The translations under genes were made by a program, and so were the position numbers. The notes beneath the pieces are model-generated. The model had not been told where the DNA came from, did not search any database, and worked only from the letters and a program-made list of their open reading frames with translations. Below are positions 24,780-33,459 of a stretch of DNA of 43,623 nt, piece by piece. The stretch's first letter is position 1. Every line of letters begins with the position of its first letter. The stretch comes from Sediminibacterium ginsengisoli (GTDB lineage: Bacteria; Bacteroidota; Bacteroidia; Chitinophagales; Chitinophagaceae). The stretch lies in assembly GCA_945865545.1 (NCBI GenBank), contig CAMBEQ010000021.1, positions 1 to 43,623 on the forward strand, given 5' to 3'.

Positions 24780-26882
24780 TTATGCGATCTTACCCCAACC
24801 AATTTTTGCTTTTTGTGCTATCAAATAAGCCCTTAAAGGTGCATTTTCTGTTGATTTTAAATCTGGGTCCTTCTCGCAAAGCAGGAACGCTGCTTCTTTA
24901 GCCGCTTCTAAAGCTAGTTTATCGTTGATGATATTGGCTAATTTAAAATTAAGTGCCCCACTTTGTCTTGTGCCATCAATATCCCCTGGCCCCCTTAGCT
25001 CTAAATCTTTTTCGGCAATCACAAATCCATCATTGGTAGTACACATTATCTTTAATCGCTCCTTGGCTTCCCTGCCTATCTTCACACTACTTAATAATAC
25101 GCAATAACTTTGTTCACTGCCTCTTCCTACACGGCCTCTTAATTGATGCAATTGTGATAATCCAAATTTTTCAGAACTTTCTATCACCATCACACTTGCA
25201 TTGGGCACATTGACGCCCACTTCAATCACCGTAGTACCCACTAAAATTTGAGTGTCCCCCGTTTTAAAACGGTGCATATTGGTTTCTTTTTCTTTGCTAT
25301 TTTGTCTTCCATGGACCATACTTATTTTATAAGTAGGTTCTGCGAAATAACTTTTTACTTGCTCATAGCCTTGCATTAAATCTTCATAACTTAATTTTTC
25401 GCTTTCTTCAATCAATGGATACACATAATAAGCTTGCCTGCCTTTGGTAATTTCTGTTTTTACGAAATCCATTACACTGGCTCGGGATGTTTCGTACCTG
25501 TGAACCGTTTTAATGGGTTGTCTACCTGGTGGTAATTCATCCATGACACTATAATCCAAGTCGCCAAAGGCAGTCATGGCCAATGTTCTTGGAATCGGCG
25601 TTGCAGTCATGACCAACACATGTGGAGGAATACTTGATTTTTTCCAAAGCCGCGCTCGCTGCGCTACACCAAATCGATGTTGTTCATCTATTACTGCCAA
25701 TCCTAAATTTTTAAATTGTACAATGTCTTCAATAATGGCATGCGTGCCTACTACAAAATGAATGGTATCCTCTAACAATCCTTTTAAAATTCTTCTTCGC
25801 TCACCTATTTTAGTACTCCCTGTTAACAAAGCAATTTCAATAGGCATTTCTTTTAGCAAGGCTGTTAAACTTTCATAATGCTGTCCTGCTAAAATTTCGG
25901 TAGGCGCCATTAAACAACTTTGATAACCATTGTCTGCAGCCATAAGCATGGCCATTAATGCCACCATGGTTTTACCACTTCCCACATCCCCTTGTAACAA
26001 TCGATTCATTTGATAGCCCTTGCCAACATCTTGTCTAATTTCTTTAAACACCCTTTTTTGAGCACCTGTTAATTCAAAGGGCAAATATTTATTGTAAAAA
26101 GTATTAAAATAGTCCCCTACTTTTTCAAACAAATGCCCCTTACTATTTTTATGGCGATCAATTTTAATTAAATTAAGTCTTACTTGTGCCACAAATAATT
26201 CTTCAAAAATTAATCGGTCTAATGCTTTTTTATAATGGGCTTGTGAGGTAGGAAAATGTATTTGCCTATAAGCCTCCCATCTGCCCATTCTGTTTTCCAA
26301 TAAATGCGCAGGTAAATTTTCTGGTAAATCTTTTTGACTAATTTGTTGAAATAAAGTTTGTGTCAATTTTCCAATTTGTTTTGCATTAAGCCCACGTGCT
26401 TTTAATTTTTCGGTAGAAGAATAAACTGGTTCTAATAAGGATTTTTGCGCCATGGCCTGAGCCACATAGGGTTCAATTTCAGGATGCACAATTTGCGCTT
26501 TTCCATTAAAAAAACTAACTCTTCCAAATACCAAATAAGCTTGACCCTCCACTATATTTTTCTGCACCCAGGTAATTCCCTGAAACCAAGTCAATTCGAT
26601 ACTGCCCGTTTCATCCTTCAATTGGGTAACCATTCTTTTAGCACGTTTCACTCCAATAATATCAATGCCCTGCAATATCCCTTTTACCTGTATAAAATCC
26701 TGGTCGGGCGTAATGGAAGCGATGGGCGATACCTTGGTTTTATCTATATGTCGGTGTGGGAAATGATGTAAAAGATCGCTAAAAGTGAATAAACTAAGCT
26801 CTTTTTTTAGCATATCGGCCCTTAAAGGACCCACTCCCTTTAGGTATTCAATTGGGCTAGATAATAAAGAAGCGGTTGACAA
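24780..26882 (-). CDS. recG: ATP-dependent DNA helicase RecG
   Basis: About 700 residues, normal for RecG, which remodels stalled forks and Holliday junctions. The wedge/OB domain opens with SPIEYLKGVGPLRADMLKKE and has DLLHHFPHRHIDKT. The helicase core carries Walker A LLQGDVGSGKTMVAL (~residue 300), DEQHRFGVAQR, VMTATPIPRTLAMTAFGD and QLHQLRGRVGRG, and the C-terminal TRQSG-containing DLELRGPGDIDGTRQSG. No ATG precedes the conserved start; I favour TTG at 26882 (preceded by an A-rich run), while an in-frame TTG at 26927 would add 15 residues. It is divergent from trpS. Confidence 0.92.
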   Translation of the reverse strand: MSTASLLSSPIEYLKGVGPLRADMLKKELSLFTFSDLLHHFPHRHIDKTKVSPIASITPDQDFIQVKGILQGIDIIGVKRAKRMVTQLKDETGSIELTWFQGITWVQKNIVEGQAYLVFGRVSFFNGKAQIVHPEIEPYVAQAMAQKSLLEPVYSSTEKLKARGLNAKQIGKLTQTLFQQISQKDLPENLPAHLLENRMGRWEAYRQIHFPTSQAHYKKALDRLIFEELFVAQVRLNLIKIDRHKNSKGHLFEKVGDYFNTFYNKYLPFELTGAQKRVFKEIRQDVGKGYQMNRLLQGDVGSGKTMVALMAMLMAADNGYQSCLMAPTEILAGQHYESLTALLKEMPIEIALLTGSTKIGERRRILKGLLEDTIHFVVGTHAIIEDIVQFKNLGLAVIDEQHRFGVAQRARLWKKSSIPPHVLVMTATPIPRTLAMTAFGDLDYSVMDELPPGRQPIKTVHRYETSRASVMDFVKTEITKGRQAYYVYPLIEESEKLSYEDLMQGYEQVKSYFAEPTYKISMVHGRQNSKEKETNMHRFKTGDTQILVGTTVIEVGVNVPNASVMVIESSEKFGLSQLHQLRGRVGRGSEQSYCVLLSSVKIGREAKERLKIMCTTNDGFVIAEKDLELRGPGDIDGTRQSGALNFKLANIINDKLALEAAKEAAFLLCEKDPDLKSTENAPLRAYLIAQKAKIGWGKIA

Positions 26883-26962
26883 TCTGTTTTTTTTAAATTC
26901 TCTACAAATATCCCAAAAAGATGGCAAAAAATGGGTTCCTGATTCATTATCTTCGCAGTTCT

Positions 26963-27973
26963 ATGGAAAAGGAAATTGTATTAAGCGGAATTAGGCCTAC
27001 AGGCTTCTTGCACCTAGGTAATTATTTTGGTGCCATGCGTAATTATGTTCGCATGCAAGATGAATACAATTGTTATTTTTTTGTAGCCAACTGGCATAGT
27101 TTGACTACCCACCCTGATACTAAAACTTTACAAGAAAGTGTTCTTAGAGTCGTAGCAGAAAATATCGCCTGCGGCTTAGACCCAGAAAAAGTGTCCTTAT
27201 ATGTACAAAGCGATGTTCCCGAAATTGCAGAACTGTATTTGTATTTAAATATGTTGGCCTATAAAGGAGAACTAGAAAAAACCACTTCGTTTAAAGACAA
27301 AGTACGCTTACAACCAGAAAATGTAAACGCAGGTTTGCTTACTTACCCTGTTTTACAAGCGGCTGATATCTTAATACACCGTGCGGTAAAAGTGCCTGTG
27401 GGTAAAGATCAAGAGCAAAATTTAGAAATGGCACGCAATTTTGCAGAAAGGTTTAATTATAGATACGGCGAAACCTTCCCCCTACCTTATGCCTTTAACT
27501 ATAATAGTGAACTAGTAAAAATATTAGGCTTGGATGGTAATGGCAAGATGAGTAAAAGCGAAAATCAAAACACGACTTTATTTTTAGCAGATGAAGATGA
27601 TGCCATACGGAATAAAATTAAAAAAGCAAAAACCGATCAAGGACCAATTTCAACTAATTCAGTTAAACCAGATTATATAGAAAATTTATTTACTTTAATG
27701 AAATTGGTAAGCAGTGCAGATACCCTTAAAAAATTTGAAGACGACTTTAACAATAGTAGCGATGGCAACTGCATTATTAGATATGGAGATATGAAAAAGC
27801 AATTGGCCGAGGATATGGTGAGTTTTATTCAACCTATTCGTAATCAAGCGCTTGATTTACAAAACAACAAAGAACTACTTATAAAGATCATTCGCCAAGG
27901 AGCCGACAAAGCAAGGGCAAGCGCTTCTAACACTTTATCAATTGTAAGGAAAGCAGTTGGAATGGACTATTAA
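26963..27973 (+). CDS. trpS: tryptophan-tRNA ligase
   Basis: 336 residues from ATG 26963. Class I aminoacyl-tRNA synthetase: the HIGH-type motif is PTGFLHLGNYFGA near the N-terminus and the KMSKS loop is GKMSKSENQNT near 195-205. VLQAADILIHRAVKVPVGKDQ is a family hallmark. The natural opening MEKEIVLSGIRPTG fixes the start; an earlier ATG at 26921 would add 14 residues overlapping the recG leader. A near-match -7 box (TATCTTCG) lies at 26948-26955. The 3' neighbour is a deoxynucleoside kinase. Confidence 0.95.
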   Translation: MEKEIVLSGIRPTGFLHLGNYFGAMRNYVRMQDEYNCYFFVANWHSLTTHPDTKTLQESVLRVVAENIACGLDPEKVSLYVQSDVPEIAELYLYLNMLAYKGELEKTTSFKDKVRLQPENVNAGLLTYPVLQAADILIHRAVKVPVGKDQEQNLEMARNFAERFNYRYGETFPLPYAFNYNSELVKILGLDGNGKMSKSENQNTTLFLADEDDAIRNKIKKAKTDQGPISTNSVKPDYIENLFTLMKLVSSADTLKKFEDDFNNSSDGNCIIRYGDMKKQLAEDMVSFIQPIRNQALDLQNNKELLIKIIRQGADKARASASNTLSIVRKAVGMDY

Positions 27974-28039
27974 AGAAGGGTAATTAATTAATTATTAACA
28001 AAGATAAATAGTACTAAACTATTTTGTATTTTCACGACC

Positions 28040-28675
28040 ATGGCAAAAGCTAAAAAACCTAAACACGTTGCAATTGCAGGAAACATTGGAGCGGGCAAAA
28101 CTACCTTAACCGAAATGCTGAGTAAGCATTACCGTTGGATTCCACAATTTGAGGACGTCGATCACAATCCTTATTTAATGGACTTTTATGACGACATGAC
28201 TCGCTGGAGTTTTAACTTGCAAGTTTATTTTTTACATGGCCGCTTGAACCAAATTTTAGAAATACAAAGAGGTACCGAAACCATTATTCAAGACAGAACT
28301 ATTTACGAAGATGCCCATATTTTTGCACCCAATTTGCACGAAATGGGCTTGATGAGCAAAAGAGATTTTGATAATTATTTTGGTTTTTTTAGTACGATTA
28401 AAACAATGATTCAACCTCCAGACTTATTGATTTATTTGAAAGCCTCCGTCCCAACCCTGGTTTCTCAAATTCAAAAAAGAGGCAGAGAATACGAAGAAAA
28501 TATTCGTTTAGATTATTTAAAAAAATTAAACGAATACTATAATAAGTGGATTGAAGGTTACAAAGAAGGCCCCTTATTAATTATCGATTGTGATAAAAAT
28601 AAATTCGGAGAATCTGAAGAGGATTTAGGTGAAATCATCAGCAAAGTGGATGGTATGCTGTATGGCCTTTTTTAA
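28040..28675 (+). CDS. deoxynucleoside kinase
   Basis: 211 residues, deoxynucleoside kinase (dNK/dGK/dAK) family. The P-loop GNIGAGKT is at 14-21, the base-binding region has YFLHGRLNQ, the DRS-type motif is DRTIYEDAHIF, and the arginine-rich lid is QKRGREYEENIR. It phosphorylates salvaged deoxynucleosides to dNMPs with ATP in the cytoplasm. Substrate preference (dA/dG versus pyrimidines) cannot be read from the sequence. It lies 66 bases after trpS and 28 bases before the glcD-like gene on the same strand. Confidence 0.9.
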   Translation: MAKAKKPKHVAIAGNIGAGKTTLTEMLSKHYRWIPQFEDVDHNPYLMDFYDDMTRWSFNLQVYFLHGRLNQILEIQRGTETIIQDRTIYEDAHIFAPNLHEMGLMSKRDFDNYFGFFSTIKTMIQPPDLLIYLKASVPTLVSQIQKRGREYEENIRLDYLKKLNEYYNKWIEGYKEGPLLIIDCDKNKFGESEEDLGEIISKVDGMLYGLF

Positions 28676-28703
28676 AAAATAGTTTTAAATTTATTTTTCG
28701 GGA

Positions 28704-30107
28704 ATGAATAAGATTACGCCTTCCATATTAGAGGAAATAAAATCTATTGTAGGGAGTGATTACTTTTTTACAGACCAAGAAAATTTTACCAAATACGGCA
28801 GCGACGAAACTGAAAAACTACATTATGCTCCTCAGGTAGTGGTGAAGCCTAGAAAGGCCGAAGAAATTGCACTCTTACTTAAAATTTGCAACCAACATTT
28901 AATACCCGTTACCCCACGAGGGGCAGGGACTGGATTAACAGGTGGCGCCCTTCCCCATTTGGGCGGATTGGTTATTTCCATGGAACGATTTAATTCCATT
29001 CTAGAAATAGATGAAAGAAATTTACAAGTCACTACCGAGCCAGGCGTTATTACAGAAGTTTTGCAAGATGCTTTAAAAGAAAAAGGATTATTCTACCCTC
29101 CCGATCCTGCAAGTAAGGGGAGTTGTTTTATTGGTGGCAATATTTCCGAAAACTCTGGCGGTCCTAAAGCAGTTAAGTATGGTGTAGTGAAAGATTATGT
29201 ATTAAACTTAGAAGTGGTTTTACCAAATGGTGAAATTATATGGACAGGTTCCAATGTTTTAAAAAACGCAACTGGTTATAATATTACTCAATTGATTGTT
29301 GGCAGCGAAGGCACATTAGGTATCGTTACTAAAATTGTTTTAAGACTTATCCCTCATCCAAAGTTTGATTTGTTGATGTTAGCGCCCTTTAATAGTTTAG
29401 AAAAAGCAAGTGAAGCAGTGAGTGCTATTTTTAGAGCTGGTATCACCCCCAGTGCCATGGAATTAATGGAAATTGATTCTATCATCCTTGCTTCTAAGAT
29501 GTGCGAAAGTAGCGCTATACCCATTACCGATAACTTAGCAGCACATTTAATTATTGAAGTGGATGGCAATAACTTAGAGGTGTTAATGAAAGAGATGGAA
29601 GCGATTGCTGATGTATTAGCAAATTACGAAGTGGGTGAATTGTACTTTGCCGAGGACGCTCAACAAAAAAATGAACTTTGGAAAGTACGTAGAAAAGCCA
29701 ATGAAGCCGCAGTGGCTGCTGGCTATACCATTGAGGAAGATACGGTGGTTCCTAGAGCTGAATTGCCACGTTTAATTAATGGGGTAAAAGCCATGGCTAA
29801 TAAAAACGGATTTAAAGTAGTGATTGTAGGCCATGCTGGTGATGGCAATTTACACATTCGAATCAATCACCCCATTTACAAAACAAGTCATGAGAACAAA
29901 GAAATTCAAACTATTCTTTTTGAAATATTTGAATTGGTAAAAGAATTAGGAGGCACCATTAGTGGCGAACACGGTATTGGCCTCATTCAAAAACCCTATA
30001 TGTCCATCATGTTTGATGAAGTGACCTTAGAACTCATGAGAGGAATCAAAAAAACATTTGACCCTAATAATATTTTAAACGCCGGAAAAATTTTTGATTT
30101 AAAATAA
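28704..30107 (+). CDS. FAD-linked oxidase (GlcD / D-lactate dehydrogenase type)
   Basis: 467 residues. The FAD-binding PCMH domain spans ~36-215, with PRGAGTGLTGGALPHLGG, YPPDPASKGSCFIGGNISEN and ATGYNITQLIVGSEGTLGIV. The C-terminal FAD-oxidase domain contains VVIVGHAGDGNLHIRI, GGTISGEHGIGLIQKPY and the terminal FDPNNILNAGKIF. Family members oxidise 2-hydroxy acids such as D-lactate or glycolate. No GlcE/GlcF partners or iron-sulfur domain occur nearby, which favours a stand-alone D-lactate dehydrogenase-like role (inference). The N-terminus MNKITPSILEEIKSIVG fits family starts. Confidence 0.9.
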   Translation: MNKITPSILEEIKSIVGSDYFFTDQENFTKYGSDETEKLHYAPQVVVKPRKAEEIALLLKICNQHLIPVTPRGAGTGLTGGALPHLGGLVISMERFNSILEIDERNLQVTTEPGVITEVLQDALKEKGLFYPPDPASKGSCFIGGNISENSGGPKAVKYGVVKDYVLNLEVVLPNGEIIWTGSNVLKNATGYNITQLIVGSEGTLGIVTKIVLRLIPHPKFDLLMLAPFNSLEKASEAVSAIFRAGITPSAMELMEIDSIILASKMCESSAIPITDNLAAHLIIEVDGNNLEVLMKEMEAIADVLANYEVGELYFAEDAQQKNELWKVRRKANEAAVAAGYTIEEDTVVPRAELPRLINGVKAMANKNGFKVVIVGHAGDGNLHIRINHPIYKTSHENKEIQTILFEIFELVKELGGTISGEHGIGLIQKPYMSIMFDEVTLELMRGIKKTFDPNNILNAGKIFDLK

Positions 30108-30131
30108 AATTTAATAAATTAAAATTCATTT

Positions 30132-30740
30132 ATGCCTTTCAAATATGCTATTAGCTTCTTATTTTTACTTTTTAGTTTTTCTGTATTGGCACAAACCACC
30201 ATTGAAACCAACCGTATTGATGCACCTAACCCCCTGTTTTTTGGAGGCGGAGTTGTATTTGGAGGAGGCTCTGGATCTTTTCAACTGGGCTTAAATCCTG
30301 AATTAGTTAAACCAGTTAATCAATACTTAGACCTTGGGGCAGCAATAAATTTATATTATGCGTCTTACAGAACCATGAACGAGACAGGAGGCATCAATAC
30401 TAGATCTAACAATACACAATTTGGACTAGGTGGTTTTATAAGAGTATGGCCCATTGAACAATTCTTTATCCAAATACAACCAGAATACAATTGGACTTTT
30501 ACCAAGGCTAAAAGTTTCACTAGTGGCAATGCTGGCAGCTCCAATGTAAGTGCTCCAAGTGTTTTAACAGGTATAGGGTATGGAAAAAGAAATGAAAATG
30601 GATTCTCCTACTTCTCTGTAATGTTTGATTTAGTAAATTCATTGCAGTCGCCCTATCGAATGGGGCAACTCACCGCACAACCTATTATTAGGGCAGGTGC
30701 AGGATTCCCTATTTTCAGCGCTAAGAAAAAACAGCCTTAA
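30132..30740 (+). CDS. small outer membrane beta-barrel-like protein
   Basis: 202 residues, function unknown. A signal peptide (~1-21, ending SVLAQ) is followed by glycine- and aromatic-rich alternating segments (FGGGVVFGGGSGSFQLGL, FFIQIQPEYNW, RAGAGFPIF) typical of a small 8-stranded outer membrane barrel. No recognised domain by eye. It follows the glcD-like gene by 24 bases. Its last 20 bases overlap the 3' end of the converging LOG-family gene. Confidence 0.75.
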   Translation: MPFKYAISFLFLLFSFSVLAQTTIETNRIDAPNPLFFGGGVVFGGGSGSFQLGLNPELVKPVNQYLDLGAAINLYYASYRTMNETGGINTRSNNTQFGLGGFIRVWPIEQFFIQIQPEYNWTFTKAKSFTSGNAGSSNVSAPSVLTGIGYGKRNENGFSYFSVMFDLVNSLQSPYRMGQLTAQPIIRAGAGFPIFSAKKKQP

Positions 30741-31260
30741 TTTCTTCTAGTGTTGAACAAATAATTAATCGATATCTGCTGCGTTCGTATAAAAAATCCT
30801 CTTCCTCTATTTTGTTAATCATCGCGAGCAAAGGGTCATAAAACCCATCATGATTGTATAGAATTATTTTTTTTTCGTGGATGGTTAAATTATTCCATAC
30901 CAACATCTCGAATAGTTCATCCAATGTCCCAAAGCCACCAGGAAGCACAATTGCAGCATCTCCTTTTTCATAAAGTAATTTTTTTCGATCATGCATATTC
31001 TCTGTGATGATCAATTCAGTTAATCCTTTATGCTCTGCTTCCCATTCCAATAAAATCTTCGGGATTATACCCAACACCCTACCTCCATTGTCTAAACAAG
31101 CATTGGCTACTGCCCCCATCAAGCCCTTATTTCCTCCACCATATACCAATTCTATGTTACTTTGGGCCATCCACTTACCTAAAGCGATTGTCTCCGAATA
31201 AAAAGCAGGATTTTTACCCGATTTTGATCCGCAAAAAACGGTCAGGGACTTGATTTTCAT
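30721..31260 (-). CDS. LOG family protein (nucleotide 5'-monophosphate phosphoribohydrolase type)
   Basis: 179 residues from ATG 31260 (MKIKSLTVFCGSKSG); an in-frame start at 31311 would add a non-conserved 17-residue leader. Signatures are YGGGNKGLMGAVANA and the catalytic/phosphate motif LPGGFGTLDELFEML (PGGFGTLDE at 107-115), with Arg92 in HDRKKLL. The family hydrolyses cytokinin-riboside or purine nucleotide 5'-monophosphates to free base and ribose-5-phosphate; the bacterial role is probably nucleotide clean-up. It converges and overlaps by 20 bases with the outer membrane protein gene. Confidence 0.92.
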   Translation of the reverse strand: MKIKSLTVFCGSKSGKNPAFYSETIALGKWMAQSNIELVYGGGNKGLMGAVANACLDNGGRVLGIIPKILLEWEAEHKGLTELIITENMHDRKKLLYEKGDAAIVLPGGFGTLDELFEMLVWNNLTIHEKKIILYNHDGFYDPLLAMINKIEEEDFLYERSRYRLIICSTLEEIKAVFS

Positions 31261-31350
31261 AAAAAAGGTTTTAATACTTGAATATAGCTGCAAATTAGCT
31301 AATAATTTCAAAGATTCTTACTACTTTGCCCATTCAATAATGTAAAAAAT

Positions 31351-32805
31351 ATGAGTGCGCCTTTATTGTTTTTGTTTGTGCTTATTTATTTTGTCATTCT
31401 ATTAGGGGTGGCTAAAATTACTGGCAAAAACAGCAACAACATGTCCTTTTTTATTGGCAATAAAAACAGCCATTGGATGTTGGTGGCTTTTGGCATGATT
31501 GGTACTTCATTAAGTGGGGTAACCTTTGTAAGTGTTCCTGGAGCAGTAGGAAAAGACTCCTTCCACTATTTGCAAATTACCATTGGCTATGTTATTGGCT
31601 ATTTTGCGATTGCCTATGTATTACTCCCCATTTACTATAAGCTTAACTTAACTTCTATATATCATTATTTAGAACAACGTCTTGGCTTCAACGCTTATAA
31701 AACAGGGGCTTCCTTTTTTGTGCTATCAAGAACTTTAGGCGCGACCGCAAGACTTTATTTAGTAGTAAAAATTTTACAAGTATTTATATTAGACAATATG
31801 GGGGTGCCATTTTGGGCTACCACTTTAGTAATTCTTATCATGATTTTATTGTATACCTATGAAGGAGGCGTTAAAACTATTGTTTGGACAGACACGCTAC
31901 AAACCTCGGGCATGTTGTTAGGTTTAATTATTTGCAGCATTTACATTTTAAACAATATGCATTTTTCATTTGCTGATGGATTAAACGCGATGCATGTTAA
32001 AGGGCTATCCTCCGTATTTAATACCGACGTCAATAGCAAAACATTTTTTCTTAAACAAATTATTGGGGGCGCTTTTATAACCTTAACCATGACAGGACTT
32101 GACCAAGAGATGATGCAAAAGAATATTTCGGTAAAAACATTAAAAGATGCTCAAAAAAATATGGTCACTATTGGATTTACCATGTTGTTAGTGATAAGCT
32201 TATTTTTATACCTAGGCGGATTAATTCATTTATATGCAGGTCAAAATAATATTCAAGCATCGGGTGATGATTTATTCCCTACTCTGGCCTTATTCCATAT
32301 GCCTCCTTATATTTCAATCATATTCATCCTTGCTTTAATATCAGCACTTTTCCCAAGCGCCGATGGCGCCATCACCGCTTTAACTTCTAGTTTTTGTATT
32401 GATTTATTAGGCATGCAAAGAAATATAGAATGGGATGAGGCAAAAAAGAAAAAAATTAGACAAAGGGTTCATTTGTGTTTTGCGTTCTTATTTTTTATTA
32501 TGGTTCTTGTTTTTAAATGGATAGATAATAAAAGCATTATTGATTTACTTTTAAAGATTGCCTCTTATACTTACGGACCACTATTGGGTTTATTTGCCTT
32601 TGGTATTTTAACCAAAAGAAGGCTACAGGATAAATGGTCTTTTTTACCCTGTTTCATAGCTCCCTTATTGTGTTTGGCATTAGATTATATGCAACCCTTC
32701 CTATTTGGAAATTTTAGAATTGGGCAGGAACTTTTAATTATTAACGGCCTGATTACATTTATTGGACTTTGGTTAATTTCGTCGCCAAATACAGAAAAAA
32801 GCTAG
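31351..32805 (+). CDS. sodium:solute symporter (SSS family)
   Basis: 484 residues, about 13 membrane helices, beginning MSAPLLFLFVLIYFVILLGV. The segment FFIGNKNSHWMLVAFGMIGT, followed by SLSGVTFVSVPG (Na+-site helix TM1/2), and ALFPSADGAITALTSSFCID (TM8 sodium-site region) match the solute:sodium symporter family. The substrate is unknown. It overlaps no gene; its stop is 12 bases before the O-methyltransferase start, so the two are co-transcribed. A -7-like box with a one-base spacer (TACTTTG, 31322-31328) is a weak promoter candidate. Confidence 0.9.
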   Translation: MSAPLLFLFVLIYFVILLGVAKITGKNSNNMSFFIGNKNSHWMLVAFGMIGTSLSGVTFVSVPGAVGKDSFHYLQITIGYVIGYFAIAYVLLPIYYKLNLTSIYHYLEQRLGFNAYKTGASFFVLSRTLGATARLYLVVKILQVFILDNMGVPFWATTLVILIMILLYTYEGGVKTIVWTDTLQTSGMLLGLIICSIYILNNMHFSFADGLNAMHVKGLSSVFNTDVNSKTFFLKQIIGGAFITLTMTGLDQEMMQKNISVKTLKDAQKNMVTIGFTMLLVISLFLYLGGLIHLYAGQNNIQASGDDLFPTLALFHMPPYISIIFILALISALFPSADGAITALTSSFCIDLLGMQRNIEWDEAKKKKIRQRVHLCFAFLFFIMVLVFKWIDNKSIIDLLLKIASYTYGPLLGLFAFGILTKRRLQDKWSFLPCFIAPLLCLALDYMQPFLFGNFRIGQELLIINGLITFIGLWLISSPNTEKS

Positions 32806-32816
32806 ACATTTGTTGT

Positions 32817-33455
32817 ATGGATTTTATACACCCTTTAGCGAATGAGTATGCACAAAAGTATAGCAATGGCACTCCAAGTTATTTAAAGAGTCTTTATGAA
32901 GATACTTTAGCAAACCATGCACATGCTCATTTACAAAGCAGTTGGACACAGGGTGGCTTTTTAAGTTTTATCAGCAAGCTCCTACAACCCCATACCATAT
33001 TAGAAATTGGGAGTTTTACTGGATTTAGCGCTTTATGCTTGGCAGAAGGATTAGCCAATAATGGCGAACTACATACGATTGAATTAAGAGAAGAAGACGC
33101 AAAAATAGCGATGTCTGCTTTTTCAAATAGCCCCAAAAGCAATCAAATAAAAATGCATATTGGAGATGCAAAACAAATAATCCCCTCCCTATCTAAAAAA
33201 TGGGACTTAGTTTTTATAGACGCTGATAAAACCAGCTACATAGAATATTATGATTTAATACTTCCCCATCTTAACGAAAATGGTATTATCATGGTAGACA
33301 ATGTACTTTTTCATGGCGAAGTACTCGAAACTTCCGTTCTAGGTAAAAGTGCCAAAGCGATACAAGCTTTTAATGATTACTTATTGCTAGATCAAAAAAC
33401 CGAGCAAGTGATGATAACCATGAGAGATGGCTTAACTTTGATTAGAAAAAAATAA
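32817..33455 (+). CDS. SAM-dependent O-methyltransferase (catechol/caffeoyl-CoA type)
   Basis: 212 residues from ATG 32817. Motifs are LEIGSFTGFSALCLAEGL (62-79; SAM binding), DLVFIDADKTSYIEYYD (metal and SAM binding) and GIIMVDNVLFHGEV. These place it in the small O-methyltransferase family (YrrM/COMT-like). The substrate is unknown; homologues methylate catechols or tRNA hydroxyuridine (TrmR), so a tRNA substrate is possible. An in-frame start at 32769 lies within the symporter gene and lacks family similarity. It is 4 bases upstream of the glucosaminidase gene. Confidence 0.88.
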   Translation: MDFIHPLANEYAQKYSNGTPSYLKSLYEDTLANHAHAHLQSSWTQGGFLSFISKLLQPHTILEIGSFTGFSALCLAEGLANNGELHTIELREEDAKIAMSAFSNSPKSNQIKMHIGDAKQIIPSLSKKWDLVFIDADKTSYIEYYDLILPHLNENGIIMVDNVLFHGEVLETSVLGKSAKAIQAFNDYLLLDQKTEQVMITMRDGLTLIRKK

Positions 33456-33459
33456 TAAA

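Noticed and set aside
31261..31311. Longer start for the LOG-family protein
   Set aside because: The 17 added residues are not family-like; MKIKSLTVFCGS is the usual beginning.
31322..31328. TA-n-TTTG boxes with one spacer base (also near metX at 2949, LOG and the deoxynucleoside kinase)
   Set aside because: They deviate from the two-base spacing of TAnnTTTG and are expected often by chance in such AT-rich DNA, so I did not list them as promoters.
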